A stretch of 64,000 bases of DNA from Paenibacillus xylaniclasticus (GTDB lineage: Bacteria; Bacillota; Bacilli; Paenibacillales; Paenibacillaceae): assembly GCF_004001065.1 (NCBI RefSeq), contig NZ_BIML01000006.1, positions 186,001 to 250,000 of the forward strand, written 5' to 3'. Below, one piece after another: positions 1-8,734 of the stretch (positions are counted from its first letter, which is position 1; each line of letters opens with the position of its first letter). The notes under the pieces were generated by a model. That model saw nothing but the letters and a program-made list of their open reading frames with translations, searched no databases and was not told the origin of the DNA. Both the position numbers and the translations under genes were made by a program.

Positions 1-441
1 TTCTGCTACGGACGAAGAAATACTGTGCTGCGGGTAGTTGCTCCATAAGGAATGGGAAGCCCGCCGCTGCTCGCTCACGAGCAAATTCGTATTGTCCTCA
101 ATAATCGAGGAGTTGCCCATCGTCGTGCCGAAGCAAACGCCAACCCGCCAAGACTCATACTCTTCTCCCGTCCAGCCTGCATCGCTTTGTGCCATCTTGG
201 CAGCAGCAATGGCAAGATGAGTCGTCCGGCCGATCGAGGAAGGATCGAGCTTCGTGACATAGTCGAGCGGATTCGCATCCTTCACTTCGCCGCCGTTATG
301 AACGTCAAACAGCCGGGTATCGAACGTGCGGACCGGCCCCGTGCCGACCGTACCGTCACATATTCCGCGCCAGAACGCATCCTTGCCCGATCCGATCGGA
401 CTAAGAACGCCAAGTCCAGTAATGACAATCCGTTTGGTCAT
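1..441 (-). CDS. Beta-ketoacyl synthase (FabF/type II ketosynthase family), N-terminal part only
   Basis: Ketosynthases of this family condense an acyl chain with malonyl-ACP by decarboxylative Claisen condensation. From ATG 441 the frame stays open to the window edge and gives 147 residues, beginning TKRIVITGLGVLSPIG, the classic FabF/KS opening, and including GVCFGTTMGN at about residues 101-110. The catalytic Cys (near residue 160 in the family) and the two His residues would lie beyond the edge. The ATG overlaps the ACP stop as ATGA (438-441), so the two are translationally coupled. Primary-metabolism FabF cannot be excluded, but fabF is not normally placed behind two ABC exporters, so a secondary pathway is favoured. 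Confidence 0.9.
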   Translation of the reverse strand, partial: MTKRIVITGLGVLSPIGSGKDAFWRGICDGTVGTGPVRTFDTRLFDVHNGGEVKDANPLDYVTKLDPSSIGRTTHLAIAAAKMAQSDAGWTGEEYESWRVGVCFGTTMGNSSIIEDNTNLLVSEQRRASHSLWSNYPQHSISSSVAE

Positions 442-704
442 TCTCCCGCCCCCGCTGCCGCCTCGGCACGGCCCGCCAGAAGGCCGGTCACAACCGTATA
501 AATCGCGTTCAAGGACGTCATATCCGGCAAGAACTGCTCCGATACCTTCACTTGATACCGCTGTTCGATTCGCGCGACGATCTCGATCAGCATCATCGAA
601 TCAATACCAAGCTCCTCCGACAGATGCGCATCATCATCGAATTGCTCCAGCTCAATAATTTCTCCCACTAACGTTTTCAATTGCGCTTTCAATTGTTCGG
701 ACAT
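438..704 (-). CDS. Acyl carrier protein
   Basis: An 88-residue acyl carrier protein. The motif GIDSMM carries the Ser (residue 36) that accepts 4'-phosphopantetheine; acidic helix II and the length fit the family. Three ATGs follow each other (710, 707, 704); the third is chosen because AGGGGG then lies 8 bases upstream. The DSM in place of the housekeeping DSL and the Ala/Gly-rich tail suggest a dedicated, pathway-specific ACP rather than AcpP. It would shuttle intermediates between the adjoining reductase (upstream) and ketosynthase (overlapping downstream). Confidence 0.93.
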   Translation of the reverse strand: MSEQLKAQLKTLVGEIIELEQFDDDAHLSEELGIDSMMLIEIVARIEQRYQVKVSEQFLPDMTSLNAIYTVVTGLLAGRAEAAAGAGE

Positions 705-771
705 CATCATTTCCCCCTAATGAATTAGATTTAAAATTGTGCTGCTTCTTCGGCTCATACTCAGCGTAAAC

Positions 772-1521
772 TTATGCACTAAGCCCTCCGTCGACGACGA
801 TGACGCTTCCGGTCACGTAGCTCGCCTCTTCCGACAGCAGAAAACCGACGACACGCGCGACCTCCTCCACCCTTCCGGGTCGCCCCAGTGGGATGTCAGC
901 GAGAAAGTCGGCTCGAATTTTTTCCGGCATCGCATCCCACATCTCTGTCTCGATGAAGCCTGGGGCGACTGCGTTAACATTGATGTTATACTTCGCAACC
1001 TCCCGGGCCAGGCTGCGGACAAAGCCGATCTGTCCGGCTTTCGTCGCCGAATAATTGACCTGACCTGGCATTCCCTTCAAGCCGCTGACCGAGCTGATAC
1101 AGACAATCGAACCCGCTTTCTCGCGCATCATGCCGTACACAGCGGCACGTGCATAGTTGTACGTCCCTTTCAGATTGGCGCCGATCGTCGCATCCCAATC
1201 CTCCTCCGCCATAAGGAACAACGGCTTGTCACGGTTAATACCTGCATTCAAGACAAGCCCGTCCAGTCCTCCGAACGTTTCCCGCACTTGTTCAACGGTC
1301 TCCCTCGCCTGCTCGAACTGCTCGGCATCTGCAGCGAACGCCAGCACACGTCCCGCTCCTTCGACCTTCTCAAGCAGGTCGCACAGCAGCTGTGCTGCTT
1401 CATGGTTGCCTTTGTACGTAAAAGCGACATCCGCGCCCCTGGAGGACAAATAAACGACTATCGCGCGTCCAATTCCGCGTGAACCGCCCGTAACGATATA
1501 CTTCTTCCCTCTAAAATCCAT
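772..1521 (-). CDS. SDR-family 3-oxoacyl-ACP reductase (FabG-like)
   Basis: A 249-residue short-chain dehydrogenase/reductase. TGGSRGIG near the N-terminus is the NADP(H) binding glycine motif. NAG, the catalytic Ser (SSVSG), the YSATK Tyr/Lys pair and a C-terminal VDGG are all present, as in FabG. It probably reduces 3-oxoacyl groups on the ACP encoded 67 bases downstream. ATG 1521 is chosen over an upstream GTG (1542) because AGGAGAG sits 5-6 bases before it and the GTG overlaps the end of the preceding ABC gene. Same operon as its neighbours on both sides. Confidence 0.92.
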   Translation of the reverse strand: MDFRGKKYIVTGGSRGIGRAIVVYLSSRGADVAFTYKGNHEAAQLLCDLLEKVEGAGRVLAFAADAEQFEQARETVEQVRETFGGLDGLVLNAGINRDKPLFLMAEEDWDATIGANLKGTYNYARAAVYGMMREKAGSIVCISSVSGLKGMPGQVNYSATKAGQIGFVRSLAREVAKYNINVNAVAPGFIETEMWDAMPEKIRADFLADIPLGRPGRVEEVARVVGFLLSEEASYVTGSVIVVDGGLSA

Positions 1522-1534
1522 AAATCTCTCCTCT

Positions 1535-3409
1535 TTATGCACCGGTTTTCGTTACTGCGGGATAAGTCTGCGATTCATACAGCGCCTCATACCAGCCGCC
1601 AAGCTGAAGCAGCTCAGCGTGCGTACCTTGCTCCACGACGCTCCCGTCATGCATAACCGCGATCTGATCAGCCTCGATAATTGTCGCAAGCCGATGGGCG
1701 ACGACAAGGATCGTGCGCTGTCCACGAAGAGCTTCAACTGCAGCGGTAACCGCCCGTTCTATCTCACCGTCCAGTGATGAGGTCGGCTCGTCCAGCAGCA
1801 TAACCGGCGCTTCCTTAATAATTGCTCGGGCGATAGAGATCCGCTGACGCTCACCTCCTGACAGCAGATGTCCGCGCTCGCCGATTTCGAAGCTGTACCG
1901 ACCGGGCAGCCGGTCGATAAAGCTCTTCGCCCCTGCTGCCTCGGCTGCTAGCTCCACCTGCTCGTCCGTCGCATCCGGCCGGCCGTGGCGAATGTTGTCC
2001 GCGATTGTACCCGCGAACAAGAGCGGCTCTTGCGGTACATAAGCTATGAGCCGCCGCAATTCATCAGGTTCCATCTCACGAATATCACGGCCGCCGATTC
2101 GAATCACTCCGGCTGCTGGCTTCACGAAGCCGAGCAGCGTCCGAAGCAGCGTGCTCTTCCCGCATCCGCTCCAGCCGACAACGGCGCATAAGCTGCCCGC
2201 TTCGACCTGCAGCGTAACGCCATTAAGGATGGTCTGGCGCTCGCCATAGCCGGCATGCACACCGCTCCATTCGAGCGCAAGCGGTTCGGTAATTGATGCC
2301 GTATGAGCAGCCTCACCCATACTATCCATACCGACTACAGGAACGAAGCTGGCTTCGCCTCCCCCCCATTCGGAGATTGCAGCTGCAGCAGCCTCCGCTG
2401 GAGCGCCAGCTGCGGTTTCGTCCCATTGCACCGCGCAATCGGTCTCCTTAGGCATATCGAGCCATCGCTTCACCCGTCCCGCTGCTGCGAAGGACTGCTG
2501 CAGCAGCGCAAGCGGGGCGCTTATGCCGGAGAATATGCCGATGAAGCCCATCTGCAGCTGTACAATTGCAACAACTGTACCGAATTCCGCCAGCCCGTAG
2601 CTGTACAGAAATCCGCCTAGCACGACAACGCCGCCGAAGCCGACAATATCCATCATATATTCGACTGCTTCCAGCCTTGCCGTCGAGGTACCAATCCGGA
2701 CGCTCGTATCATTCAACCGGCCAGCTATCGATTGAAATCGTCGTGTCACACGAGGCTGCATGCCGAACATTTGAATGACGGACAGCCCTTCCTTCGCGTC
2801 GGCGTAATGCTCGGCGAACCGGGCAAGCATGTTCTGCTGGCGCCTTCCCGCCAACCGCAGCTGTCTCATAAACCTCGAGCCAAGCCATACCGAAATAGCT
2901 GTAATGATGAGCAGCCCAGCCGGAAAGCGCCAGTCGAGCGCAAGCATGGCTGCGATAGAGCCAAGGCCGAGAAAAGATAACTGCAGCGTCGTCTGAATCG
3001 CCTCCGTATAAGCGCGCTCCATAATGGGCACGTCGCCAGTGTACAGCGATGCTGCCGTACCGGAGTGAATCTGTCCGATCCGCTCCGCCCGGGCGGCGCA
3101 CATCGTCTCGAACAGCTGTGTACGAAGCTTCGACATCGCCCGCTTAACAGCCGTCTGGAACAAGTAGCCGCATAAAGACGAGGCTGCAGCCAGCATAACG
3201 AACGAGGAAGCAAGCAGCAGGACGGGTGACTGCAGGCTGCCTGACTCGTTCACCAGCGCATCAATCAGCAGCTTGAATACGAACGCGAGGATGATCGGCA
3301 TGCTTGCAGCCGCTAGGCTGTATAGGACCACGCCGACCAAGTAACGCAGCCGATAGTCTCCCAGCAGCCGAAGAAGCAATGCCGCGTCTCTAAATCCCGA
3401 TGCCCGCAT
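1535..3409 (-). CDS. ABC exporter half-transporter (TMD-NBD), second of a pair
   Basis: A 624-residue exporter subunit with a six-helix type IV membrane domain (about residues 1-310) and a C-terminal nucleotide-binding domain. Visible motifs are Walker A VGWSGCGKST (about 410), Q-loop VPQEP, signature LSGGERQR (about 515), Walker B VMLLDEPTSSLD and switch His VVAHR. An insert rich in Ala, Glu and Gly lies between the domains. ATG 3409 is chosen because GGAGGGGGG lies about 8 bases upstream; a further ATG at 3445 lacks this. The start overlaps the end of the other half-transporter by 20 bases, so a heterodimer that exports the cluster product is likely (inference). Confidence 0.92.
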   Translation of the reverse strand: MRASGFRDAALLLRLLGDYRLRYLVGVVLYSLAAASMPIILAFVFKLLIDALVNESGSLQSPVLLLASSFVMLAAASSLCGYLFQTAVKRAMSKLRTQLFETMCAARAERIGQIHSGTAASLYTGDVPIMERAYTEAIQTTLQLSFLGLGSIAAMLALDWRFPAGLLIITAISVWLGSRFMRQLRLAGRRQQNMLARFAEHYADAKEGLSVIQMFGMQPRVTRRFQSIAGRLNDTSVRIGTSTARLEAVEYMMDIVGFGGVVVLGGFLYSYGLAEFGTVVAIVQLQMGFIGIFSGISAPLALLQQSFAAAGRVKRWLDMPKETDCAVQWDETAAGAPAEAAAAAISEWGGGEASFVPVVGMDSMGEAAHTASITEPLALEWSGVHAGYGERQTILNGVTLQVEAGSLCAVVGWSGCGKSTLLRTLLGFVKPAAGVIRIGGRDIREMEPDELRRLIAYVPQEPLLFAGTIADNIRHGRPDATDEQVELAAEAAGAKSFIDRLPGRYSFEIGERGHLLSGGERQRISIARAIIKEAPVMLLDEPTSSLDGEIERAVTAAVEALRGQRTILVVAHRLATIIEADQIAVMHDGSVVEQGTHAELLQLGGWYEALYESQTYPAVTKTGA

Positions 3410-5207
3410 GACGTTCGCCCCCCTCCAAAGCATCAGCATTGGCATATGCCGCGACGTCTGCCTGCTCCCCGAATAGCTGACGGAACCGGCTGCCCGGCCG
3501 CTTCAACAGCTCGTTATAAGCGCCTCGCTCGACGATGCGTCCGCCTTCCATCACCCAAATCTCATCGGCCATCCGGATCGAACTAAGCCGATGAGCAATA
3601 ATCAGCACCGTTCGACCTCTTGCATAGCTTTGCAATGCTGCGCCAACAAGCGCCTCACTGCGCGGATCAAGCGCTGATGACGCTTCGTCGAGCAGCAGCA
3701 GCGGAGCATCCTTCATTATTGCCCGGGCAATGGAGATGCGCTGCCGCTCGCCGCGGCTGAGGCCGGCGCCTCGTTCACCTAATCTTGTCGCATAGCCTCG
3801 CGGCAACCTCTCGATAAACTCGTGAGCGTTGGCTAGCATTGCAGCTCCCACAATTTCTTCTGCCGTCGCCTCCGTACAGCCGGATCGAATATTGTCTTCG
3901 ATCGACATCGGAAACAAATACGGCTCCTGAGCAACGACTGCAATATGCCGCCGCAGCTCGTTCAGCTGCCAATCCGCAGCGTTCCGTCCGAACAGGCGGA
4001 TCGTTCCTTCCAAGTGTCCGGTACTCGAATAACCGCCGCATATCAACCGGGTCAGTGTGCTCTTACCCGCCCCGCTTGGCCCGACAACGGCAACAATTCG
4101 ACCTGCCGGAATTGAGAATGACAGCTGGTGCAGCACCGTCTCTCCATCATCGTACGCGAATGAGACATCCTCGAACTCGACGACTGGGCCCGCCTGCCGT
4201 GTCTGTCCGACCGGTCCCCCCGATTCCGTCGGCTGCACAAGTCCGGCGTGCTCCGCCAAGTCTGACGCTTCCTGCGGCAGCTCCATCCATTCGCCCAGAC
4301 GTTTCGCAGCGGCGCTCGCCTCATTCGTCGCTCCGATCAGCGCAGGCATTAGCGACAGCGGCTGAATCAGAAAGACGAGCAAATACAAGAACAGCAAAAT
4401 ATCACTGACCGACATGAGCCCCGACTGCACCCAGCGCCCGCCAACGGCGACGCCGATCAATACCGGAGCACTATAGGCGATAACTCCAACCGGCGACAGC
4501 ACTGCCTTCCGCCGCTCAAGCGCCATGCTCGAGGTTAATGCATCGTCAGCAAGCTGACGGAACCGCCTCGTGAACAGGCCAGACAGTCCGAAGGCGTGAA
4601 TGACGGGCATCCCCTCGACGGCCTCCTTCGCATCGGCATTCAGCCTGTCCTGCTTAGCCATCGTCTTCAGCGAATAGGTGCGGATCGGCTTTCCAATCCA
4701 CTGGGAGAGCAGAATCGCGGGCGGCGCCAGCAGCGCGCACAGCAGCACTAGACGCCATTGAACGAGCAGCAGCATCGTGAATGCGCCTAGAAAGAGCAGC
4801 GGCTGATAGATCAGGTTATACAACTGCGTATCCAGATAGGTTTGCAGCGAGCCGAGATCGGTCGATACGCGCGTTAGTATTTCGCCCGACCTGCCCCTTT
4901 CCGCCACGCCCGCAGGCATCCGAAGCAGCCGTCTAGCGGCTTCCTGTCGTATATCGCGAACGGTGTAAGACGCGAAGCGGCAGGATGAGAAGCGGATCAT
5001 ATACTTGGCCCCGATGCCGGCAGCAGCGAGCAGCGCCATCCCGATTGCAGCGGAGGTGAGCTGCCGTTCACTGAACTGCAGCGACGAGTCGGTAACCGTC
5101 TTGATATAACCGCCCATGGCCAGTCTAGTTACGGCAAATAACAAGGCACTGCCAGCAGCGCCGATCAGCCAGCCTGCATAAGGGCGAATCCAGCGATACA
5201 GCGTCAC
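3390..5207 (-). CDS. ABC exporter half-transporter (TMD-NBD), first of a pair
   Basis: A 605-residue membrane-domain/ATPase fusion. Motifs: Walker A VGPSGAGKST (about 372), Q-loop VAQEP, signature LSRGERQR (about 479; Arg replaces the usual second Gly region residue of LSGGQ), Walker B LLLLDEASSALD and IIAHRL. Both Walker B motifs of the pair keep Glu, so neither is an obvious degenerate site, although the signature differs. The start is GTG, overlapping the stop of the preceding gene as GTGA (5204-5207). Together with the next gene it should form a heterodimeric exporter; substrate unknown. Confidence 0.92.
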   Translation of the reverse strand: MTLYRWIRPYAGWLIGAAGSALLFAVTRLAMGGYIKTVTDSSLQFSERQLTSAAIGMALLAAAGIGAKYMIRFSSCRFASYTVRDIRQEAARRLLRMPAGVAERGRSGEILTRVSTDLGSLQTYLDTQLYNLIYQPLLFLGAFTMLLLVQWRLVLLCALLAPPAILLSQWIGKPIRTYSLKTMAKQDRLNADAKEAVEGMPVIHAFGLSGLFTRRFRQLADDALTSSMALERRKAVLSPVGVIAYSAPVLIGVAVGGRWVQSGLMSVSDILLFLYLLVFLIQPLSLMPALIGATNEASAAAKRLGEWMELPQEASDLAEHAGLVQPTESGGPVGQTRQAGPVVEFEDVSFAYDDGETVLHQLSFSIPAGRIVAVVGPSGAGKSTLTRLICGGYSSTGHLEGTIRLFGRNAADWQLNELRRHIAVVAQEPYLFPMSIEDNIRSGCTEATAEEIVGAAMLANAHEFIERLPRGYATRLGERGAGLSRGERQRISIARAIMKDAPLLLLDEASSALDPRSEALVGAALQSYARGRTVLIIAHRLSSIRMADEIWVMEGGRIVERGAYNELLKRPGSRFRQLFGEQADVAAYANADALEGGERHAGIGI

Positions 5208-6283
5208 GTATGAAGCCCTGCCACAGCCCGCTCGCCCCCGGCCTGCGATCGTTCACGAATGCCGCTGCGCAGCTCTTGCACAACGCCAGTCAACAGCTCT
5301 ACCTCACGCTCTACCATATCTGCAAGCAGCTGCTTCAGACTGGATAGGTCGTTCGTCGTGTTCGTCTTGATCGCTTTCAACACGCCCAGCCGGATCGCAA
5401 GCGCCATTTTCTCAACCTCCGAATACCGCTCCGACCACTGGCTGTTAGCATCAATCAACTGTCGATCTGCAAGAAAACGAAGCCGCCGCGTCATGAGCCG
5501 CTTATGCTCCCAGATGATCTGGAAGATGCGGAAATCAAGAAAAATGTCGCCTCGTTCCACTTCGTCCATAATCGAGGTGACGATCGGGTAGACGTCAACG
5601 CCGAATGCGCTTTCATGATCAACCGGATACTTATACAGCAGAAAACGAAGAGACGAGTCGTAACCGGTCAAATAGTCCTCAAGCACATCCGCCATATTTT
5701 CAGCCCGGAAGTCGAAGCTCGAATCCGGATCATACCGGATCAGATTGACATGCTCCTGCCACCCTTGCTCGACCGGCGTAGAAAAAAATGCATGCGCCAA
5801 ATCCTCGAAGCTGCGGCGGAACGTGGTAAGATTGTCATCCCCGTTGTAGCCGTATATGTCGAACTCGCGAGCCTCTCTGTCGTATCCGATAACCATCTGC
5901 TCGCTAATATGCTCCACATCCTTGAAGTAGAAAAGCTTCGTCCGATAATGGTGCGTTACATAGATGATGCAGTAGAAGCCCTGATCGAGCGCGTCAATCA
6001 GAAATTCAACTACGTCTTTCGCCCATTTGATAATAAAGCCTTTGTTCACTCGCTCTACCTTGAGATGCGGTACAATTTCCACCATTTTCGACGACGTCGT
6101 ATAGAAGTTGAACAGATCCCGGTACTTATGTGTATGAACATCCTTGAAGCACCTTAGCTGCACGTACTGGGAATAAAGCCACGGCAGCACTTCTTCCCGA
6201 CCGGATACGACAGACAACGGGTATGCGTGATGCAAATAAGCCGTAATTGGCGATTGCCCCAGCGGCAGTAATATACGCGTCAA
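5204..6283 (-). CDS. Unrecognised 359-residue protein leading the biosynthetic/export operon
   Basis: I do not recognise the family with confidence. The start is TTG 6283, set by a near-perfect AAAGGAGGAGG five bases upstream; the open frame continues to 6382 but has no comparable site. The protein is soluble, rich in aromatic and acidic residues, with no signal peptide or membrane helix. A central stretch (THHYRTKLFYF, then HISEQMVIGYDREAREFDIYGYN) resembles the 'His ... GYD ... D' pattern of BtrH-like N-terminal domains (ACP-dependent acyltransferases or cysteine-protease fold), but I see no obvious N-terminal catalytic Cys. The C-terminal third is helical. First gene of the operon containing the ACP and two exporters, so a tailoring or acyl-transfer role is possible. 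Confidence 0.7.
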   Translation of the reverse strand: MTRILLPLGQSPITAYLHHAYPLSVVSGREEVLPWLYSQYVQLRCFKDVHTHKYRDLFNFYTTSSKMVEIVPHLKVERVNKGFIIKWAKDVVEFLIDALDQGFYCIIYVTHHYRTKLFYFKDVEHISEQMVIGYDREAREFDIYGYNGDDNLTTFRRSFEDLAHAFFSTPVEQGWQEHVNLIRYDPDSSFDFRAENMADVLEDYLTGYDSSLRFLLYKYPVDHESAFGVDVYPIVTSIMDEVERGDIFLDFRIFQIIWEHKRLMTRRLRFLADRQLIDANSQWSERYSEVEKMALAIRLGVLKAIKTNTTNDLSSLKQLLADMVEREVELLTGVVQELRSGIRERSQAGGERAVAGLHT

Positions 6284-6298
6284 GCTTTCCTCCTCCTT

Positions 6299-6348
6299 TT
6301 CTACAAAATTTGTGATCTGAACCGATTGTAGACAAGCTGAGCGTAGAC
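6299..6348 (-). promoter_or_regulatory. Upstream region of the biosynthetic operon with repeated GTAGAC motifs
   Basis: Directly before the operon's ribosome binding site, GTAGAC occurs at 6328-6333 and again at 6343-6348 (15-base step) on the + strand, and a small dyad ACAAA-A-TTTGT lies at 6303-6313. The same hexamer forms both arms of the terminator at 6386-6406. The spacing is suitable for a dimeric activator such as the response regulator encoded nearby, but no clean -35/-10 pair was seen. Confidence 0.3.
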
Positions 6349-6380
6349 TGAATAGGTCCATCTTTATTGACCCATACAGC

Positions 6381-6407
6381 AAAAAGGGTCTACAAAAAGT
6401 AGACCCC
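6381..6407 (-). terminator. Intrinsic terminator of the histidine kinase gene
   Basis: GGGTCTAC (6386-6393) and GTAGACCC (6399-6406) form a perfect 8-base-pair stem with a five-base loop. Read on the minus strand it is followed by a run of T (6385-6381), 28 bases after the kinase stop codon. Confidence 0.85.
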
Positions 6408-6434
6408 TAAAGCTCGATAATCGATATTCACGTG

Positions 6435-7805
6435 CTATTCTTGCCCTTCTGGCTCCTCACTTACCCGGACGACTTTATGCTTCGGAAACGTAATCCGGAA
6501 CGTGCAGCCTTGGCCTTCCTCGCTCTCGAAGCTCATCGCCGCGCCGCTTCTTCTTACAATCTGATTGCTGTACCATAAGCCAAGACCGTAGCTTCGTGAT
6601 TTACCGCCTTTCGTCGAAAAATAGGGGGAAAATACATACCGGTGCAGCCGCTTCGGAATGCCCTGTCCATTATCCTGCACCGTTACGACAATTCCTCCTT
6701 TGGGCGCCGACCCAATGCCGAGCTGAATGCAGCCATCCTTCACAATCGCGTCGGCAGCATTGCATAATAAGTTCATCAGCACTTCCTTCAAATGCACCCG
6801 GTCAGCCTTAATGACAGGATCGAGTGCATACGTTCTTTCAATCTCAATCGACCGGCTCTCGTCCCATAACGGCCGACATTGACGCAGCGCCTCCTCCAGC
6901 AGCTCTGTCAAGCGGCAAGGCTGCTCAACCAATTGCATTGGCTGTATAGAGCCTGCCGACATCCTCTCCGCCATATCGAGCAAATGCTCGGAGGAATGCT
7001 GCAAAATATGCAAATTTTCACTCGCTTGCTTCTCGCGGAAGCTTGGTTCTACCATGAGGCGGTCGTAGACGAGTGACATTTTGACCGCTTCATTCTTCAC
7101 TGTATGAAGCAATACCGCTACGCCATGTACCGGTTCATTGAGCCGTACTCTTCTTCTCCGCAGCCTTCCATCACAAGGAAAAATGATCCAGTAGATCGAG
7201 CAATAGAGCAGCGGTACATGAAGCGCCAGATACCATTCGTCGGGGCTAATGAGGAACGGCGCTTTCTCGTACAGCAAATAGTACAGCACCGCAGACGGCA
7301 CGATATAGCCCACACCGCTCGACTGATTGGAATGTGAGAATATGCCGCCATGCCTACCCGCCTGCCAGCAAATGTAGAGTGAGAAGACGAGGTGTACGCC
7401 GCTTCCGATAAATTCAGCAATGAGCGGCTTGAACAGCATTTGCCCGGACGCCGCGCAAACAAGCAACAATACCATCTGTATCACAGCACTGCGTCTGGAC
7501 TGGCTGCCGATTAATTCATGAATGAACCAGAATGCGTAAGCTGCAAACACATACCTTCCCAAAAACAATACCGTTTCGGAAAGATGCTCGGCGAATGCCG
7601 CCTCTTCGGGATATAACCACTCCCCCCATGTCGGAATTTGACGGCCGATCCACACGTCCACAATCGACACGCTTAACAGAACTGCCGTCCATCTGCTTTG
7701 CCTGTGATACGCATAGGTGGAAATGCGCAAGCATGTAAACATTACGGCAATAATGGCTAACGTAATAAGCATGGCTACCATCCTTCGTTTATTCCTTGCT
7801 TTCAT
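6435..7805 (-). CDS. Membrane sensor histidine kinase
   Basis: A 456-residue sensor kinase with about six hydrophobic helices in residues 10-210 and a cytoplasmic kinase core. The phosphoacceptor is probably His234 in VLLHTVKNE, an H-box that differs from the common HELRTP and resembles quorum/natK-type kinases. The ATPase has N-box NLLCNAADAI, G1 DNGQGIP, F-box FSPYFSTKGG and G2 GLGLW. It has no separate extracellular domain, so the stimulus may be in the membrane. It lies back to back with a NarL-type response regulator (8000-8629), its likely partner. The ATG at 7805 lacks a good ribosome binding site; ATG 7772, preceded by GAAGG, is an alternative start. Confidence 0.9.
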   Translation of the reverse strand: MKARNKRRMVAMLITLAIIAVMFTCLRISTYAYHRQSRWTAVLLSVSIVDVWIGRQIPTWGEWLYPEEAAFAEHLSETVLFLGRYVFAAYAFWFIHELIGSQSRRSAVIQMVLLLVCAASGQMLFKPLIAEFIGSGVHLVFSLYICWQAGRHGGIFSHSNQSSGVGYIVPSAVLYYLLYEKAPFLISPDEWYLALHVPLLYCSIYWIIFPCDGRLRRRRVRLNEPVHGVAVLLHTVKNEAVKMSLVYDRLMVEPSFREKQASENLHILQHSSEHLLDMAERMSAGSIQPMQLVEQPCRLTELLEEALRQCRPLWDESRSIEIERTYALDPVIKADRVHLKEVLMNLLCNAADAIVKDGCIQLGIGSAPKGGIVVTVQDNGQGIPKRLHRYVFSPYFSTKGGKSRSYGLGLWYSNQIVRRSGAAMSFESEEGQGCTFRITFPKHKVVRVSEEPEGQE

Positions 7806-7999
7806 CGGCCAGCAGCTATGAACGAGCTATTTATCTATAAATGTTCCACCTCACCTAATACTAACAATAACAAAAATTTACGAATCGTCCTACCCCATCC
7901 AAGTGAATCATGACAACCTATCTATTGAGTATATTAGTCTAGTGTGTTACTTTTTGTATCAGATATAGTCTTTTCATCGTATAGAGGGGAGGAAGAAGA

Positions 8000-8629
8000 A
8001 TGGATCATTTGAAGCTGATGATTGTCGAAGATGATCCGCATTGGCTGAAGCTTTTGACCCAGATGCTGAATGAAGAGCCGGAATTTCTCGTTGTAGGCAC
8101 TGCCGATCATTACGAAGAGGCAATTCGGTTGTACGATCAATTGAAGCCAGATATCGTACTGATCGACGTCATTCTGGGCAATGACCAGAACGGAGGAATC
8201 AAAACAGCCGCCGAGCTGGGCGCGCGATCCGCCCCCCCGGACATCATTATGCTTACCTCGATGACGGATGCACATATCGTTACCGAATCGTTCGCTGCTG
8301 GCGCTGTGCAATATATAGCCAAGAAGAACTATAAGGAGCTTCCCGGAACAATTCGTTCGCTTCACCGCGATTTTTCACCGCTGTCTCTGCTGCTGGACGA
8401 TTACCGAAGGCTCCGGGTAGAAGAACAGCTGAAGGAGCTGACCCCTTCGGAGCGGCATATTTTTGAACTAGTCGAGCAAGGCATGTCGATGTCACAGATT
8501 GAGCAGCAGCTGTTCAAATCCCATAGTACGGTCAAAAATCAAATGAACAAAATTTTGAAGAAGCTGGGGGTATCGAGCCGTAAAGAAGCCATAGCGAAAA
8601 TAAAACGAAAAGGGGTGTATAAGGTCTAA
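8000..8629 (+). CDS. NarL/FixJ-type response regulator
   Basis: A 209-residue two-domain regulator. Receiver: acidic pair in VEDDP (residues 9-12), phospho-acceptor Asp56 in VLIDV, Thr/Ser switch LTS (85-87) and Lys108. C-terminal LuxR-type helix-turn-helix at about 145-205 (LTPSERHIFELVEQGMS, then STVKNQMNKILKKLGV). GAGGGGAGG lies just before the ATG. It is divergent from the histidine kinase with 194 bases between, a shared control region. Probable target: the operon starting at 6283, because no other candidate lies closer (inference). Confidence 0.93.
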   Translation: MDHLKLMIVEDDPHWLKLLTQMLNEEPEFLVVGTADHYEEAIRLYDQLKPDIVLIDVILGNDQNGGIKTAAELGARSAPPDIIMLTSMTDAHIVTESFAAGAVQYIAKKNYKELPGTIRSLHRDFSPLSLLLDDYRRLRVEEQLKELTPSERHIFELVEQGMSMSQIEQQLFKSHSTVKNQMNKILKKLGVSSRKEAIAKIKRKGVYKV

Positions 8630-8668
8630 TTATCCATCATTAGGACTAATGACTGACATTCAATGCGT

Positions 8669-8714
8669 AAAAAAGCCGGGTAGCTCTAGTCATAGGACGA
8701 TCGTCTACCCGGCT
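8669..8714 (-). terminator. Intrinsic terminator of the GIY-YIG gene
   Basis: AGCCGGGTAG (8674-8683) pairs perfectly with CTACCCGGCT (8705-8714) across a 21-base loop; on the minus strand it is followed by six T. It may also stop transcripts of the response regulator from the other side. Confidence 0.8.
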
Positions 8715-8734
8715 GCTTCGTTTCGTGTTCAATT

